This document shows, piece by piece, positions 42,294 through 54,723 of a DNA stretch of 64,000 nucleotides (within the stretch, counting starts at the first letter, position 1; every line of letters starts with the position of its first letter). The notes under the pieces were generated by a model. That model searched no databases. It saw nothing but the letters and a program-made list of their open reading frames with translations, and was not told the DNA's origin. Both the position numbers and the translations under genes were made by a program. This DNA is from G025836975 sp040391135 (lineage in GTDB: Bacteria > Pseudomonadota > Gammaproteobacteria > Burkholderiales > Burkholderiaceae_B), in assembly GCA_040391135.1 (NCBI GenBank), contig JBEBYL010000002.1:184540-248539 (forward strand), read 5' to 3'.

Positions 42294-42869
42294 TTACGAG
42301 CTTAGCGATAGCCACAGGTAGGCGACGGGATTGTCCGCGCATGGGCCGAATCCGCATTCCAGCAACGTCGAGACCATATTGGCCAGCACCAGCAGGAAGA
42401 ACAGCCACATGACGGCGCCGGCCGTGCGGCTGCAACGGCGCGGATTGGCGTGGTCGGCGCTGCGCCGGTCCAGCATCAGCATGATGGCGCAGTACACAAT
42501 AAATGCCACGAAGAGCAGCAGCGCCCAGGTATAGAAATGCAGGCCCAGGAAGGGCGAGCCATAGCCGGCGTCGCCGGGAGCGATATGCAGCAGAACCTGC
42601 CGGCCCGAAGCGAATGCGCCGGCCAGAGCGGAAATAATGACCATGCCGTAGTGCAAGGGCGATGGTCCGAACCGTATATTAAGCAGCAGCCCGACGCCGA
42701 CCATGACAAAGGCCAGGCGCTGCAGCAGGCACAAGGGGCAGGGCAGCTCGTTGAACGCGATCTGCCAGACGAAGGCTGTCAGCAAGATGGCGCAAATGCC
42801 CGCAAGCGCCAATGTATTCAATGCGCGCGAGAAGCGGAAGGCGTCGTTGTAAAAGTAATTGCTGGCCAT
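42294..42869 (-). CDS. DsbB-like disulfide bond formation protein with displaced second Cys pair
   Basis: The 191-residue protein has four to five membrane spans and the quinone-side motif ELPCPLC (Cys44, Cys47), as in DsbB. The second redox pair is not in the middle periplasmic loop but near the C-terminus (Cys172, Cys177 in LLECGFGPCADNP). It probably reoxidises a DsbA-like partner. A 52-residue DUF5993-like gene lies 3 bases upstream in the same direction. Confidence 0.82.
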   Translation of the reverse strand: MASNYFYNDAFRFSRALNTLALAGICAILLTAFVWQIAFNELPCPLCLLQRLAFVMVGVGLLLNIRFGPSPLHYGMVIISALAGAFASGRQVLLHIAPGDAGYGSPFLGLHFYTWALLLFVAFIVYCAIMLMLDRRSADHANPRRCSRTAGAVMWLFFLLVLANMVSTLLECGFGPCADNPVAYLWLSLSS

Positions 42870-42872
42870 GGC

Positions 42873-43031
42873 TTATAGCGAGAAACCCAGTGGATCGGTC
42901 ATGTGAACTTGGCACCAGGCCGCAAAAATCACCAAGGTAATGAACCACAGCGACAGGCACATGCGGCGCTGTCCGCGTATGCCAAACCAGACTGTCAGCA
43001 TGCCGGTAAGAAATGGCAGCATCATGATCAT
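42873..43031 (-). CDS. DUF5993-like small membrane protein
   Basis: The 52-residue protein begins with MIMMLPFLTGMLTVWFGI and has a second hydrophobic helix (MCLSLWFITLVIFAAW) ending near VHMTDPLGFSL. Two spans and the short periplasmic-type tail match a small family often found beside DsbB-like genes. It is too short for most ORF cut-offs. It ends 3 bases before the DsbB-like start. Confidence 0.7.
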   Translation of the reverse strand: MIMMLPFLTGMLTVWFGIRGQRRMCLSLWFITLVIFAAWCQVHMTDPLGFSL

Positions 43032-43100
43032 GAGAATAAGTCCCGATACGAGCGTTTACATTTGTAACCGATCTTAGCACAGGGCTTTGGGGCGCTTTCG

Positions 43101-43817
43101 TCAAACAGCGGCGATTTTTCGAGCCAGCGATTGCTTTAGGCTTTCCGTCAGCGAAGGCGGGTTCCAGCCTGAGCCGCACAACTCGGACAGCGAGACGGCG
43201 CTTGTGGATGCATAGCGCCTGTCATTGCCTACCGCTTGCTCGAAATCATTGGCCCGCAATGTGACCATGTCTATATCGACGCTTGCCAGTATCAAGGCGT
43301 GCACCAGCACAATCTGGCGGTATTCCCGCAACGGATCCAGGCGATGGCGGCGCCACAGTTGCGCGGTGCCGGCAATCTTGCGGGCCTGGCCGCCCGCGCC
43401 CACCGCCAGGTTGTAGCGGCCATCGCAGAAAGACCCCTGGACCGCTTGCGGCTGTGCGGTCACGCCGTGCTCTTGTAGAGCCAGGCCGATCACGCGGCAG
43501 ATCAGCAGATAAGCCTGGTCGGAATGGTCCAGCGGCTTGCCTTCCACGGCGTAGGCCAGGCTAAGGTTGACGATGCCCGGTCCTTGGGGAACGATGCCGC
43601 CGCCCGATTGCCGCAGGGCAACAGGCCAGCCCTGAGCGGCGAAATCCGCGCAGGCCGGAGCGAACCGGGGAAAGGGCTGGTATGTGCGCGGTACGACCAG
43701 GCCCTGATCGGATTCCCAGATACAGGCATGCGGGCCATGCGCCGCGGCAAGCCCGATCAGCGACTCATCGTGGCGGGCATCGCGCGCGCCCTCCGTCGCG
43801 GGCAACAGCCTAAACAC
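43101..43817 (-). CDS. Lipoate-protein ligase A-like (BPL/LplA/LipB family)
   Basis: The 238-residue single-domain protein has the family core ALRQSGGGIVPQGPG and catalytic Lys in ARKIAGTAQLWRR. It lacks the accessory C-terminal domain of LplA, as do LipM/LipL-type transferases. It may attach or transfer octanoyl or lipoyl groups. The GTG start overlaps the end of the upstream membrane-protein gene by 8 bases; no ATG lies near. Confidence 0.82.
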   Translation of the reverse strand: MFRLLPATEGARDARHDESLIGLAAAHGPHACIWESDQGLVVPRTYQPFPRFAPACADFAAQGWPVALRQSGGGIVPQGPGIVNLSLAYAVEGKPLDHSDQAYLLICRVIGLALQEHGVTAQPQAVQGSFCDGRYNLAVGAGGQARKIAGTAQLWRRHRLDPLREYRQIVLVHALILASVDIDMVTLRANDFEQAVGNDRRYASTSAVSLSELCGSGWNPPSLTESLKQSLARKIAAV

Positions 43818-44277
43818 GCGCCGGCTCGAACTCGTCGTCAGTCATGAACATATACCGTATGGCATCGATGAAGCCGAGCACGACGGCCAGCGGCGCAAAG
43901 AAATAGAGGATGATCAGAAACACGATGCCCCAGCCTATCTGGCCCAGGTAGAAGCGGTGAGCGCCCAGCCAGCCCAGGAAGACAGCCAGCACGATCGCGA
44001 TTTTCCGGTGGCTGTGGGGCTTTCTAAGTTCGTCGCCCTTGTTCTTGATGATCCACAGGCTGATGGGTACCGTCAACGCCAGGGCGATCAGTACCTTGCC
44101 GGCATGAATGCTCACGTAGCCCTTGATGGCGTAATAAATGTCCGAAAAATTATGGATGACCAGCCCGGTCAGGTGGGATAGCCACGCGAAGGCATCGTAG
44201 GCGATGGCTTCGCCAAAAGTCAGCGCAAGCAGGATGACAATGAAAACGACGATGGCCAGTATGATTTTTTGCAGCAT
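43810..44277 (-). CDS. TM2-domain membrane protein
   Basis: The 155-residue protein has an N-terminal helix pair, a central span and a C-terminal TM2 domain (KIAIVLAVFLGWLGAHRFYL, then GFIDAIRYMF). TM2 proteins have no general function. It probably forms an operon with the overlapping ligase-like gene. Confidence 0.8.
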   Translation of the reverse strand: MLQKIILAIVVFIVILLALTFGEAIAYDAFAWLSHLTGLVIHNFSDIYYAIKGYVSIHAGKVLIALALTVPISLWIIKNKGDELRKPHSHRKIAIVLAVFLGWLGAHRFYLGQIGWGIVFLIILYFFAPLAVVLGFIDAIRYMFMTDDEFEPARV

Positions 44278-44380
44278 GATGAGTCAGGTTCCAGGACAGA
44301 TATATATGCTTAGTTTAATAAGCTTGGACCGCAAGATTGTCAACAAATGCCACGGCCGTCCTTTTGGTGCCGGCAAGGCG

Positions 44381-45550
44381 TCAGGTTTTTATCGCCAAGC
44401 GCCATAAGGCAGTCGTTTCGGCGCGCCGCGCCGCGTGCAGAGGATCAGACTCATCCATGGCCTTGGGGTGGCGCGCCCGGGTTTCCAGCTTGCCGGCTAC
44501 ACGCAATCCGGCGGCGGCAATCGCGTCGGTCAGGAAATCGGGTCCGCGCAGGCCCAGGTGCTCGGCCAAATCCGACATGATCAGCCAGCCCTCGCCGTTG
44601 TGCTCCAGGTGTTGCGCCAGCCCATTCAGATAGCCCAGCAGCATGCGGCTGTCCGGATCGTAGATGGCATGCTCGATCGACGTGGTGGGCCGCGCGGGCA
44701 GCCAGGGCGGATTGCAAACGATCAGCGGGCTGCGTCCTTCGGGAAACAGGTCCGCCTGTTCAAGCTGAACGATGTTTTCCAAGCCCAGGCGGCCGATGTT
44801 TTCGCTGGCGCAGGCCAGCGCGCGGGCGTCCGTGTCGGTTGCGACGATGCGGCGCACGCCGCGCTGCGCCAGCATGGCGGCGATCACGCCGCTGCCGGTT
44901 CCGATGTCGAAGGCCAGTTCCGTCGCGGGCAGCGGGGCTTGGGCCAGCAGGTCCAGGTACTCGCCCCGATTGGGGGAGTACACGCCGTAGTGGACATGTA
45001 TGGGTTGCGCCAGGCCCGGAATCGCCACGCCTTTCTTGCGCCATTCGTGTGCGCCGATAATGCCCTGCAACGCCCGCAGCGAAAGCAGGAAAGGTTCGCC
45101 CGGCAGTTCCATGGCCGCCAGGCAGGCTTCACGCACATCGGGCGCGCGGCGCAGCGCGATCCCGGCGTCGGCGTCCAGTTCGATCAGCAGGCGGTTCAGC
45201 AAATCCGTGCGTTGCGATTGTTGCAGCCGGTGCCGGTTGAATACATCCAGTGAGGTTGCAGGCGCGTCGTCCTTGCCGTGCTTCTTTTTCCCGCCGTCCT
45301 GCTTCTTATCGATCCGCCGCGCCAGTGCCTGCAAAAGCTGCCGGGCGTTCTGGAAATCGCCGCGCCAGAGCAGGGATGTGCCTTGGCTGATAAGGCGATA
45401 GGCGCTGTCCGCGCTTAGCGTGTCGTCGGCGACGACGATGCGGCGCGCCGGGGCGCCTTGCAGCCCGGACGGCCACCATGCCTTGCGGGACTCATCGTTT
45501 TCGGTCCAGCATGCATGGGACGGCGCGCGGTTGGAGGGTAGGGCGGGCAT
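44381..45550 (-). CDS. SAM-dependent methyltransferase, NPPY type
   Basis: The 389-residue protein has an N-terminal helical part (about 1-200, with a lysine-rich stretch near 85-100) and a C-terminal class I methyltransferase domain with AFDIGTGSGVIAAML and the catalytic NPPW. NPPY/W enzymes methylate glutamine in release factors or adenine/guanine in RNA or DNA. The start at 45550 is preferred over a 74-residue upstream extension that would overlap the DUF2165 gene. Confidence 0.85.
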   Translation of the reverse strand: MPALPSNRAPSHACWTENDESRKAWWPSGLQGAPARRIVVADDTLSADSAYRLISQGTSLLWRGDFQNARQLLQALARRIDKKQDGGKKKHGKDDAPATSLDVFNRHRLQQSQRTDLLNRLLIELDADAGIALRRAPDVREACLAAMELPGEPFLLSLRALQGIIGAHEWRKKGVAIPGLAQPIHVHYGVYSPNRGEYLDLLAQAPLPATELAFDIGTGSGVIAAMLAQRGVRRIVATDTDARALACASENIGRLGLENIVQLEQADLFPEGRSPLIVCNPPWLPARPTTSIEHAIYDPDSRMLLGYLNGLAQHLEHNGEGWLIMSDLAEHLGLRGPDFLTDAIAAAGLRVAGKLETRARHPKAMDESDPLHAARRAETTALWRLAIKT

Positions 45551-45618
45551 AAGATAGATGCAAGAGGGAATGCCGCCATTGTAAAGACTATTGCGCGGCG
45601 GTCCGGAGTGAGCCGGCC

Positions 45619-46116
45619 TTATCCGGATAGTTCGCCATCTTTCTGCACCAGATAGATCAGCACCAGCATAAGCGTGCAAAGAAAGCGGAAAGCGCTGGGT
45701 ACGCCGTTCCAGGTTTCGGACATCCACATGCCGAACCATTCGCCGCCTATCGACATGAAGCCCGCCTGCCATGTCAGGAAGCCCAGCGTCAGGCCCGCTA
45801 TGGCCGGATTTTTACTGCGATGAAAGTCGCCGGCGCCAGCCCTTCTGGCCCGAAACAGCGCGATGGCGCCCAGCCAGCAAAGCACGGCGGTGGCGGTTTC
45901 AAGAAGGATGATGGCGGCGTAGGCCGCATGCTGCAGCCATGGCGTGTGGATGGCGCGATAGCGGATGGCCGAATCGGGAAAAATGGTATCCATGGCCAGC
46001 ACGTGCTGCACGAATGGCAGGTTGGCGCCGTAGTCGGTGATATTGCCAAGGGCCACCAGGCTGGCGAACAAGGCCATGGCCGCGACGCACGCGATTTTGG
46101 ACAGGCGCTGGATCAT
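45619..46116 (-). CDS. DUF2165 small membrane protein
   Basis: The 165-residue protein has four hydrophobic spans and the family stretches NLPFVQHVLAMDTIFPDSAI and WFGMWMSETWNGV. DUF2165 proteins have no known function. It follows glpK after 38 bases and probably belongs to the glycerol-kinase transcript. Confidence 0.85.
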   Translation of the reverse strand: MIQRLSKIACVAAMALFASLVALGNITDYGANLPFVQHVLAMDTIFPDSAIRYRAIHTPWLQHAAYAAIILLETATAVLCWLGAIALFRARRAGAGDFHRSKNPAIAGLTLGFLTWQAGFMSIGGEWFGMWMSETWNGVPSAFRFLCTLMLVLIYLVQKDGELSG

Positions 46117-46154
46117 GGACGGACCTTTCTATTTTTATTGGCTTTGCTGGCGGA

Positions 46155-47648
<1,494 letters not shown>

Positions 47649-47700
47649 GGCGGCGGTCGGGTTAAAGGTTGGCTTGCAGTGTAAGGGCAGGCCCGCCGGG

Positions 47701-48477
47701 CTACAAGGCTTCCCGGGCGGCTACATCGCACTGCACTTGAGCGTGCGACAGCAGATCGGGAAAAGGGTCGGGCGGCGGCGCGTCGGTGAACAGGCGGTCG
47801 ATCTGGCTAAGCTGCGCCACCCGAACCATGGCGGGACGATTGAACTTACTGACATCCGTGGCCAGCCAGACCTCGCGCGCATGCGAAATAATGGCCTGCG
47901 ACACTTTGACTTCGCGGTAGTCGTAGTCGCGCAGCGAGCCGTCGGACTCGATGCCCGAGATGCCGATCAGCGCGATATCGACCTTGAACTGCCGAATGAA
48001 ATCCACCGTGGCCTCGCCCACTATGCCGTGGTCGCGGGGACGCACCACGCCGCCCGCGACGATGACCTCGCAATTCTGGTTGCGGCTCAGGATGGCCGCC
48101 ACGTTGATGTTGTTGGTGATGACACGCAAGCCTGTATGGTGCAGCAGCGCCTTGGCGATGGCTTCGGTGGTGGTGCCTATGTTTATCAGCAGCGAACAAT
48201 CATTGGGCACGGCCCGTGCCACCGCCAGGGCAATGCGCCGCTTGCCTTCGGCGTGCAGGTTTTCGCGCTGGTGGTGCGCAATATTCTCGATGGTGGAGTT
48301 GGGCACGCGAACTCCGCCATGGAAGCGCGCCAGCAGGCCGGCTTCCGACAGCCGCTGAAGGTCGCGCCGCACCGTCTGCACCGTGACATCCAGATGGGTG
48401 GCCAGTTCGTCTACGGTGCTGGAACTGCGTTCGCGAACATGCTGCAGGAGCTTGAGCTGGCGTGGGTTCGGATTCAT
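47701..48477 (-). CDS. glpR: GlpR, DeoR-family repressor of glycerol genes
   Basis: The 258-residue regulator has an N-terminal DeoR HTH (SSSTVDELATHLDVTVQTVRRD) and a sugar-phosphate sensor domain with INIGTTTEAIAKALL and GISGIESDG. It probably binds glycerol-3-phosphate and controls both glpK and the divergent glpSTPQUV-glpD operon. The 135-base region between the two starts is AT-rich and holds several tcgaa/acgaac-type half-sites but no clear dyad. Confidence 0.93.
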   Translation of the reverse strand: MNPNPRQLKLLQHVRERSSSTVDELATHLDVTVQTVRRDLQRLSEAGLLARFHGGVRVPNSTIENIAHHQRENLHAEGKRRIALAVARAVPNDCSLLINIGTTTEAIAKALLHHTGLRVITNNINVAAILSRNQNCEVIVAGGVVRPRDHGIVGEATVDFIRQFKVDIALIGISGIESDGSLRDYDYREVKVSQAIISHAREVWLATDVSKFNRPAMVRVAQLSQIDRLFTDAPPPDPFPDLLSHAQVQCDVAAREAL

Positions 48478-48612
48478 GCTTTTTATTGCAAATATGACAA
48501 AAGAGAATTTACATCGAAAGAAAAGGAATCGATCCTAGGGTTTTCATCAAGGGAATTCCTATACAAAACGAACAATAATGCGCAGAATAGAACAAAATCA
48601 GCGAGACACACC

Positions 48613-49695
48613 ATGCAGTTGAGGCTGGAGAGCATCGGCAAGAAGGTGGGAAGCGAGGACTGGCTCTACGACATGAGCCTGAGTCCGCAGCCGGGCGCGG
48701 TAACGGTATTGCTGGGCGCCACCCGCGCCGGCAAGACCAGCCTCATGCGCATCATGGCCGGCCTGGACGCGCCCAGCAGCGGCAAGGTGCTGGTCGACGA
48801 ACGCGATGTCACGGGCCAGTCGGTGCGCCGGCGCAACGTGGCCATGGTCTATCAGCAATTCATCAATTATCCGTCGCTGACCGTGGCGCAAAACATCGCT
48901 GCGCCCATGAAGCTGCGCGGCGATAAAAACGTGGACGAACACGTGCGCGCCCTGGCCGACAAGCTGCATATCGGCATGTTCCTGGATCGTCTTCCCGCCG
49001 AGCTTTCGGGTGGGCAGCAGCAGCGCGTCGCCTTGGCGCGCGCCTTGGCCAAGAAGGCCCCCCTGATGCTGCTGGACGAACCCTTGGTCAATCTGGACTA
49101 CAAGCTTCGAGAAGAGTTGCGCGAGGAACTGGGCCAGGTGTTCAGCGCCGGCGATGCCACTGTGGTCTATGCCACGACCGAACCCGGCGAAGCGCTGCTG
49201 TTGGGCGGCTACACCGCGGTGCTCGACAAGGGCGAGCTGCTGCAGTACGGTCCCACGGCTCAGGTTTTCCAGCGACCCCGCTCCTTGCGGGTGGCCCGCG
49301 CCTTCAGCGATCCGCCCATGAATTTCTTCCAGGCCTTTCGCGTTCCCGGAGGCGTGCAACTGCCCCGGTCGGCCTTATTGCCCATGACGCTGCCTGATGC
49401 GGCTGCCGCCGCGGAGCAGAGCGTTACCGTCGGCCTGCGCGCCAGCGCCTTGCGCCTGCGGGAACGGGACGGCGATCTGTCTCTGCATGGCAAGGTGCTG
49501 CTGGCCGAAATATCCGGCTCGGACACCTTCGTGCATTTAAGCAGCGATATCGGCGACCTCGTGGCCCAGGTCGCCGGCGTGCATCACTTCACTCTGGGCG
49601 CGGCGCAAGCCATGTATTTTGCGCCGTCGGCCGTATACGTCTTCGACGCGGCCGGCGACCTCTTGCTGGCCCCCTCCAGCGCAAGGAGATCATAG
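48613..49695 (+). CDS. glpS: GlpS, glycerol ABC importer ATPase 1
   Basis: The 360-residue ATPase has Walker A GATRAGKT (35-42), Q-loop VYQQF, signature LSGGQ (131-135) and Walker B LLDEP (Glu156), then a MalK-like C-terminal domain. The H-loop is changed: the usual THD reads TTE, with Thr189 at the catalytic His position. This makes it a degenerate subunit likely to pair with GlpT. First gene of the operon; the ATG at 48613 follows the AT-rich glpR/glpS region. Confidence 0.92.
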   Translation: MQLRLESIGKKVGSEDWLYDMSLSPQPGAVTVLLGATRAGKTSLMRIMAGLDAPSSGKVLVDERDVTGQSVRRRNVAMVYQQFINYPSLTVAQNIAAPMKLRGDKNVDEHVRALADKLHIGMFLDRLPAELSGGQQQRVALARALAKKAPLMLLDEPLVNLDYKLREELREELGQVFSAGDATVVYATTEPGEALLLGGYTAVLDKGELLQYGPTAQVFQRPRSLRVARAFSDPPMNFFQAFRVPGGVQLPRSALLPMTLPDAAAAAEQSVTVGLRASALRLRERDGDLSLHGKVLLAEISGSDTFVHLSSDIGDLVAQVAGVHHFTLGAAQAMYFAPSAVYVFDAAGDLLLAPSSARRS

Positions 49696-50771
49696 TGGCC
49701 CGTATCGACCTGGATCTGTCGCACGCCTATAAAGCCAAGCCTCAAACCGAAGAGGACTACGCACTCCTGCCCCTGAAAATGACCTTCCAGGATGGCGGCG
49801 CCTATGCCTTGCTGGGGCCTTCGGGCTGCGGCAAGACCACGATGCTGAATATTATTTCCGGCCTGCTCACGCCTTCGCAGGGGACCGTATTTTTCGATGG
49901 CGTCGATAAAACCGCCGCCACCCCGCAAGAGCGCAATATTGCGCAGGTATTCCAGTTTCCCGTCATCTACGACACCATGACGGTCGGCGAAAACCTGGCG
50001 TTTCCGCTGCGCAACCGCAAAGTGCCGTCCGCCCGGATCAAGGAGCGCGTGGGCCAGATAGCGGAAATGCTGGAAATGAGCCATCAGCTGAATCAGCGCG
50101 CCGCCGGCCTGTCGGCCGATGCCAAACAGAAAATTTCCTTGGGCAGGGGGCTGGTGCGCGACGATGTTTCCGCCGTGCTGTTCGACGAGCCGCTTACCGT
50201 TATCGACCCGCATCTGAAGTGGCAGCTGCGCCGCAAGCTCAAGCAGATCCACCACGAGCTCAGGCTTACCCTGATCTACGTCACGCACGACCAGGTCGAG
50301 GCGCTGACCTTTGCCGAGCGCATCATGGTCATGTCGCGCGGCCGCATCGTCCAGGAAGGCACGCCGGAAGAATTGTTCGAGCGTCCCACCCATACCTTCG
50401 TCGGTCATTTCATCGGTTCGCCGGGCATGAACCTGTTGCCGCTGTCCGCCGCGGGCGGCCGTATCCTGGTGGGCGGGCAGGCGGTGCAGCCTCCGCCGGA
50501 CTTGGCGATACCCGAAGGCGAATTCACCTTGGGCATACGCCCCGAATACACCTATGTGGCCGATCCGCGCGGCCCGGGCACGGTGCGGGCGCAGGTCGAG
50601 AAGGTGCAGAACATAGGTACCGGCCAGTTGCTTACCGCGCGTGTGGGACCGCATCAGTTGCGCGCCCGCCTGGGGCTGGAACAGGAGCTTCCGGAACCGG
50701 GCGCCGCCGTCGGCCTTGCATTGCTTGGCCGGCACTCCTGCCTGTACAAGAACGAGGAGCTTATCGCATGA
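49695..50771 (+). CDS. glpT: GlpT, glycerol ABC importer ATPase 2
   Basis: The 358-residue ATPase has an intact Walker A GPSGCGKT (41-48), Walker B FDEP (Glu165) and H-loop His198 (YVTHDQ). The signature is lost: LSGGQ is replaced by LSADA (139-143). A MalK-type regulatory domain follows. GTG start, sharing one base with the glpS stop, after an AAGGAG site. In a GlpS-GlpT dimer only one ATP site would be complete. Confidence 0.92.
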   Translation: MARIDLDLSHAYKAKPQTEEDYALLPLKMTFQDGGAYALLGPSGCGKTTMLNIISGLLTPSQGTVFFDGVDKTAATPQERNIAQVFQFPVIYDTMTVGENLAFPLRNRKVPSARIKERVGQIAEMLEMSHQLNQRAAGLSADAKQKISLGRGLVRDDVSAVLFDEPLTVIDPHLKWQLRRKLKQIHHELRLTLIYVTHDQVEALTFAERIMVMSRGRIVQEGTPEELFERPTHTFVGHFIGSPGMNLLPLSAAGGRILVGGQAVQPPPDLAIPEGEFTLGIRPEYTYVADPRGPGTVRAQVEKVQNIGTGQLLTARVGPHQLRARLGLEQELPEPGAAVGLALLGRHSCLYKNEELIA

Positions 50772-51661
50772 GTCAATACGTGAAGCCGGTCAATCAAAAG
50801 GCCTGGTGGCTGATTCTGCCCGTATGTATTTGCGTGGCGTTCTCGGCCGTGATTCCCCTGATGACCGTGGTCAATTATTCGGTGCAGGATGTCATCTCGC
50901 CGACGCGCGCGGTGTTCGTGGGCACGGAATGGTTCAGCGCCGTCATGCGCGATGAGGAACTGCATTCGGCCTTGCTGCGTCAACTGGTATTTTCGCTGTC
51001 CGTCCTGGCCATCGAGATCCCGCTGGGTGTGCTGCTGGCCTTGTCCATGCCGTCCTCCGGCTGGAAATCATCGGCCGTGCTGGTGATGGTGGCGCTCTCG
51101 CTGCTGATTCCCTGGAACGTCGTGGGCACCATCTGGCAGATATTCGGGCGCACGGATATCGGCCTTATGGGTCGGGTCTTGTATATGCTGGACATCGACT
51201 ACAGCTACGCCAGCAATCCCACCCAGGCCTGGCTGACGGTGTTGCTGATGGACGTATGGCATTGGACGCCGCTGGTGGCCTTGCTGGCGTTTGCTGGCTT
51301 GCGCTCCATTCCCGATGCGTATTATCAGGCGGCCAGCATAGACGGGGCCAGCCGGTTCGCGGTGTTCCGCTACATCCAGCTGCCCAAGATGCGCGGCGTG
51401 TTGATGATAGCCGTGCTGTTGCGTTTCATGGACAGCTTCATGATCTATACCGAGCCCTTCGTGCTGACGGGCGGCGGGCCGGGCGATGCCACGACTTTCC
51501 TTAGCCAGTACCTGACGCAGAAAGCGGTGGGGCAGTTCGACCTGGGGCCCGCCGCCGCGTTTTCGCTGATCTACTTCCTGATCATCCTGCTGTTCTGCTT
51601 TATTTTGTACAACTGGATGCTAAGGGTGGGCACCCAGGACAAGGAGGCCGGCCATGAATAG
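50768..51661 (+). CDS. glpP: GlpP, glycerol ABC importer permease 1
   Basis: The 297-residue MalF-type permease has about six spans and the cytoplasmic EAA loop (AASIDGASRFAVFRYIQLPK). It forms the channel with GlpQ. The ATG overlaps the glpT stop (ATGA). The sequence from here onward matches the rhizobial glpSTPQUV order. Confidence 0.92.
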   Translation: MSQYVKPVNQKAWWLILPVCICVAFSAVIPLMTVVNYSVQDVISPTRAVFVGTEWFSAVMRDEELHSALLRQLVFSLSVLAIEIPLGVLLALSMPSSGWKSSAVLVMVALSLLIPWNVVGTIWQIFGRTDIGLMGRVLYMLDIDYSYASNPTQAWLTVLLMDVWHWTPLVALLAFAGLRSIPDAYYQAASIDGASRFAVFRYIQLPKMRGVLMIAVLLRFMDSFMIYTEPFVLTGGGPGDATTFLSQYLTQKAVGQFDLGPAAAFSLIYFLIILLFCFILYNWMLRVGTQDKEAGHE

Positions 51662-52469
51662 GAAAAAGCCATTCCGGGTACGCACGCTGTTCCTGATCCT
51701 GTACCTGCTTTTCGCCATGCTGCCCATCTATTGGATGGTCAACATGAGCTTCAAGACCAATTCGGGCATCCTGTCCAGCTTTGCGCTGCTGCCGCAAGAG
51801 TTCACCTGGGACAACTATATAACCATCTTCACCGACCGGTCCTGGTACAGCGGCTATATCAATAGCTTGATCTATGTGGCCCTGAATACGGTAATTTCCC
51901 TGACGGTGGCCCTGCCGGCCGCCTATGCATTCTCGCGCTACCAGTTCCTGGGCGACAAGCATGTGTTTTTCTGGCTGCTGACCAACCGCATGACGCCGCC
52001 CGCCGTGTTCCTGCTGCCATTCTTCCAGCTGTATTCGACCCTGGGCCTGATGGACACCTACTGGGCGGTCGCCCTGGCGCACCTGGTGTTCAACGTACCG
52101 CTGGCGGTCTGGATACTGGAAGGCTTCATGAGCGGCATTCCGCGTGAAATCGACGAGACCGCCTATATAGACGGCTACAGTTTCCCGCGCTTCTTCCTGA
52201 CCATCTTCCTGCCCCTCATCAAGTCGGGTGTGGGCGTTGCGGCTTTCTTTTGCTTTATGTTCAGCTGGGTGGAACTGCTGCTGGCGCGCACGCTGACCAG
52301 CGTGAACGCCAAGCCCATCGTCGCCACCATGACGCGCACAGTATCGGCATCGGGCATGGACTGGGCGACGCTGGCCGCGGCCGGAACGCTGACCATCATT
52401 CCGGGCGCCATCGTCATCTGGTTTGTACGCCATTACATTGCAAAGGGATTTGCAATGGGCCGCGTGTAA
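51654..52469 (+). CDS. glpQ: GlpQ, glycerol ABC importer permease 2
   Basis: The 271-residue MalG-type permease has six spans and the EAA loop around IDETAYIDGYSFPRFFLTIF. It overlaps glpP by 8 bases. This glpQ is a permease and is not the glycerophosphodiesterase that shares the symbol in E. coli. Confidence 0.92.
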   Translation: MNRKKPFRVRTLFLILYLLFAMLPIYWMVNMSFKTNSGILSSFALLPQEFTWDNYITIFTDRSWYSGYINSLIYVALNTVISLTVALPAAYAFSRYQFLGDKHVFFWLLTNRMTPPAVFLLPFFQLYSTLGLMDTYWAVALAHLVFNVPLAVWILEGFMSGIPREIDETAYIDGYSFPRFFLTIFLPLIKSGVGVAAFFCFMFSWVELLLARTLTSVNAKPIVATMTRTVSASGMDWATLAAAGTLTIIPGAIVIWFVRHYIAKGFAMGRV

Positions 52470-52481
52470 AGGAGAGCCGCC

Positions 52482-52790
52482 ATGTTCGACTGGATGGTAT
52501 GGACCTTGCCCACCGCCGTGTTCTTCATTTGCATAGGCCTGATGCTGGCGGCCATGACGGTGTGGGAACTTAAATCGCCCACTACGCTGCGCAAGGGTTT
52601 TCTGCCCATTGCCACCACGCGGGGCGATCGCCTGTTCATCGGCCTGCTGGTGGCCGCCTATATCAACCTGGGCTTCCTGGGACTGGCCGGCGGCATGGCC
52701 GGCTGGTTCGGCATGGAGCAGGAACCCAGTGTCTGGATAAGTTTCGTCGTATCCATGCTGGTCCTGGCGCTGATTCTGCGCAAGGGCTGA
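52482..52790 (+). CDS. glpU: GlpU, DUF2160 small membrane protein
   Basis: The 102-residue protein has three hydrophobic spans and LPTAVFFICIGLMLAAMTVW with a central TTRGDRLFIGLL. It is found between the permease and binding-protein genes of rhizobial-type glycerol importers; its exact role in transport is not settled. Confidence 0.85.
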   Translation: MFDWMVWTLPTAVFFICIGLMLAAMTVWELKSPTTLRKGFLPIATTRGDRLFIGLLVAAYINLGFLGLAGGMAGWFGMEQEPSVWISFVVSMLVLALILRKG

Positions 52791-52875
52791 ATGCTGATGC
52801 CGCGTGATTTGACCTTTCCCCGGATCAACGCGGCAGGACGGGAAAACGGGGACATGTTCTACCGAGGAGACCACC

Positions 52876-54606
<1,731 letters not shown>

Positions 54607-54624
54607 AAGCCTGGCAGGCCAGTT

Positions 54625-54668
54625 AGCGAAAGGCCGTGTGCGCAAATCCCGGCACACGGCCTTTCGCT
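54625..54668 (+). terminator. Hairpin after glpV
   Basis: Perfect 17-bp arms (agcgaaaggccgtgtgc and its complement) around a 10-base loop, without a T-run. It may reduce read-through into glpD or protect the upstream mRNA. Confidence 0.6.
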
Positions 54669-54723
54669 TGGGTCCGGTCCGGTGTTCTACACTTACGCTG
54701 CTTCAATTTTCTGGCTGTTTTTT

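Noticed and set aside
50219..50767. 183-residue N-terminal extension of GlpP
   Set aside because: It lies inside glpT in another frame. The permease start at 50768 is coupled to the glpT stop.
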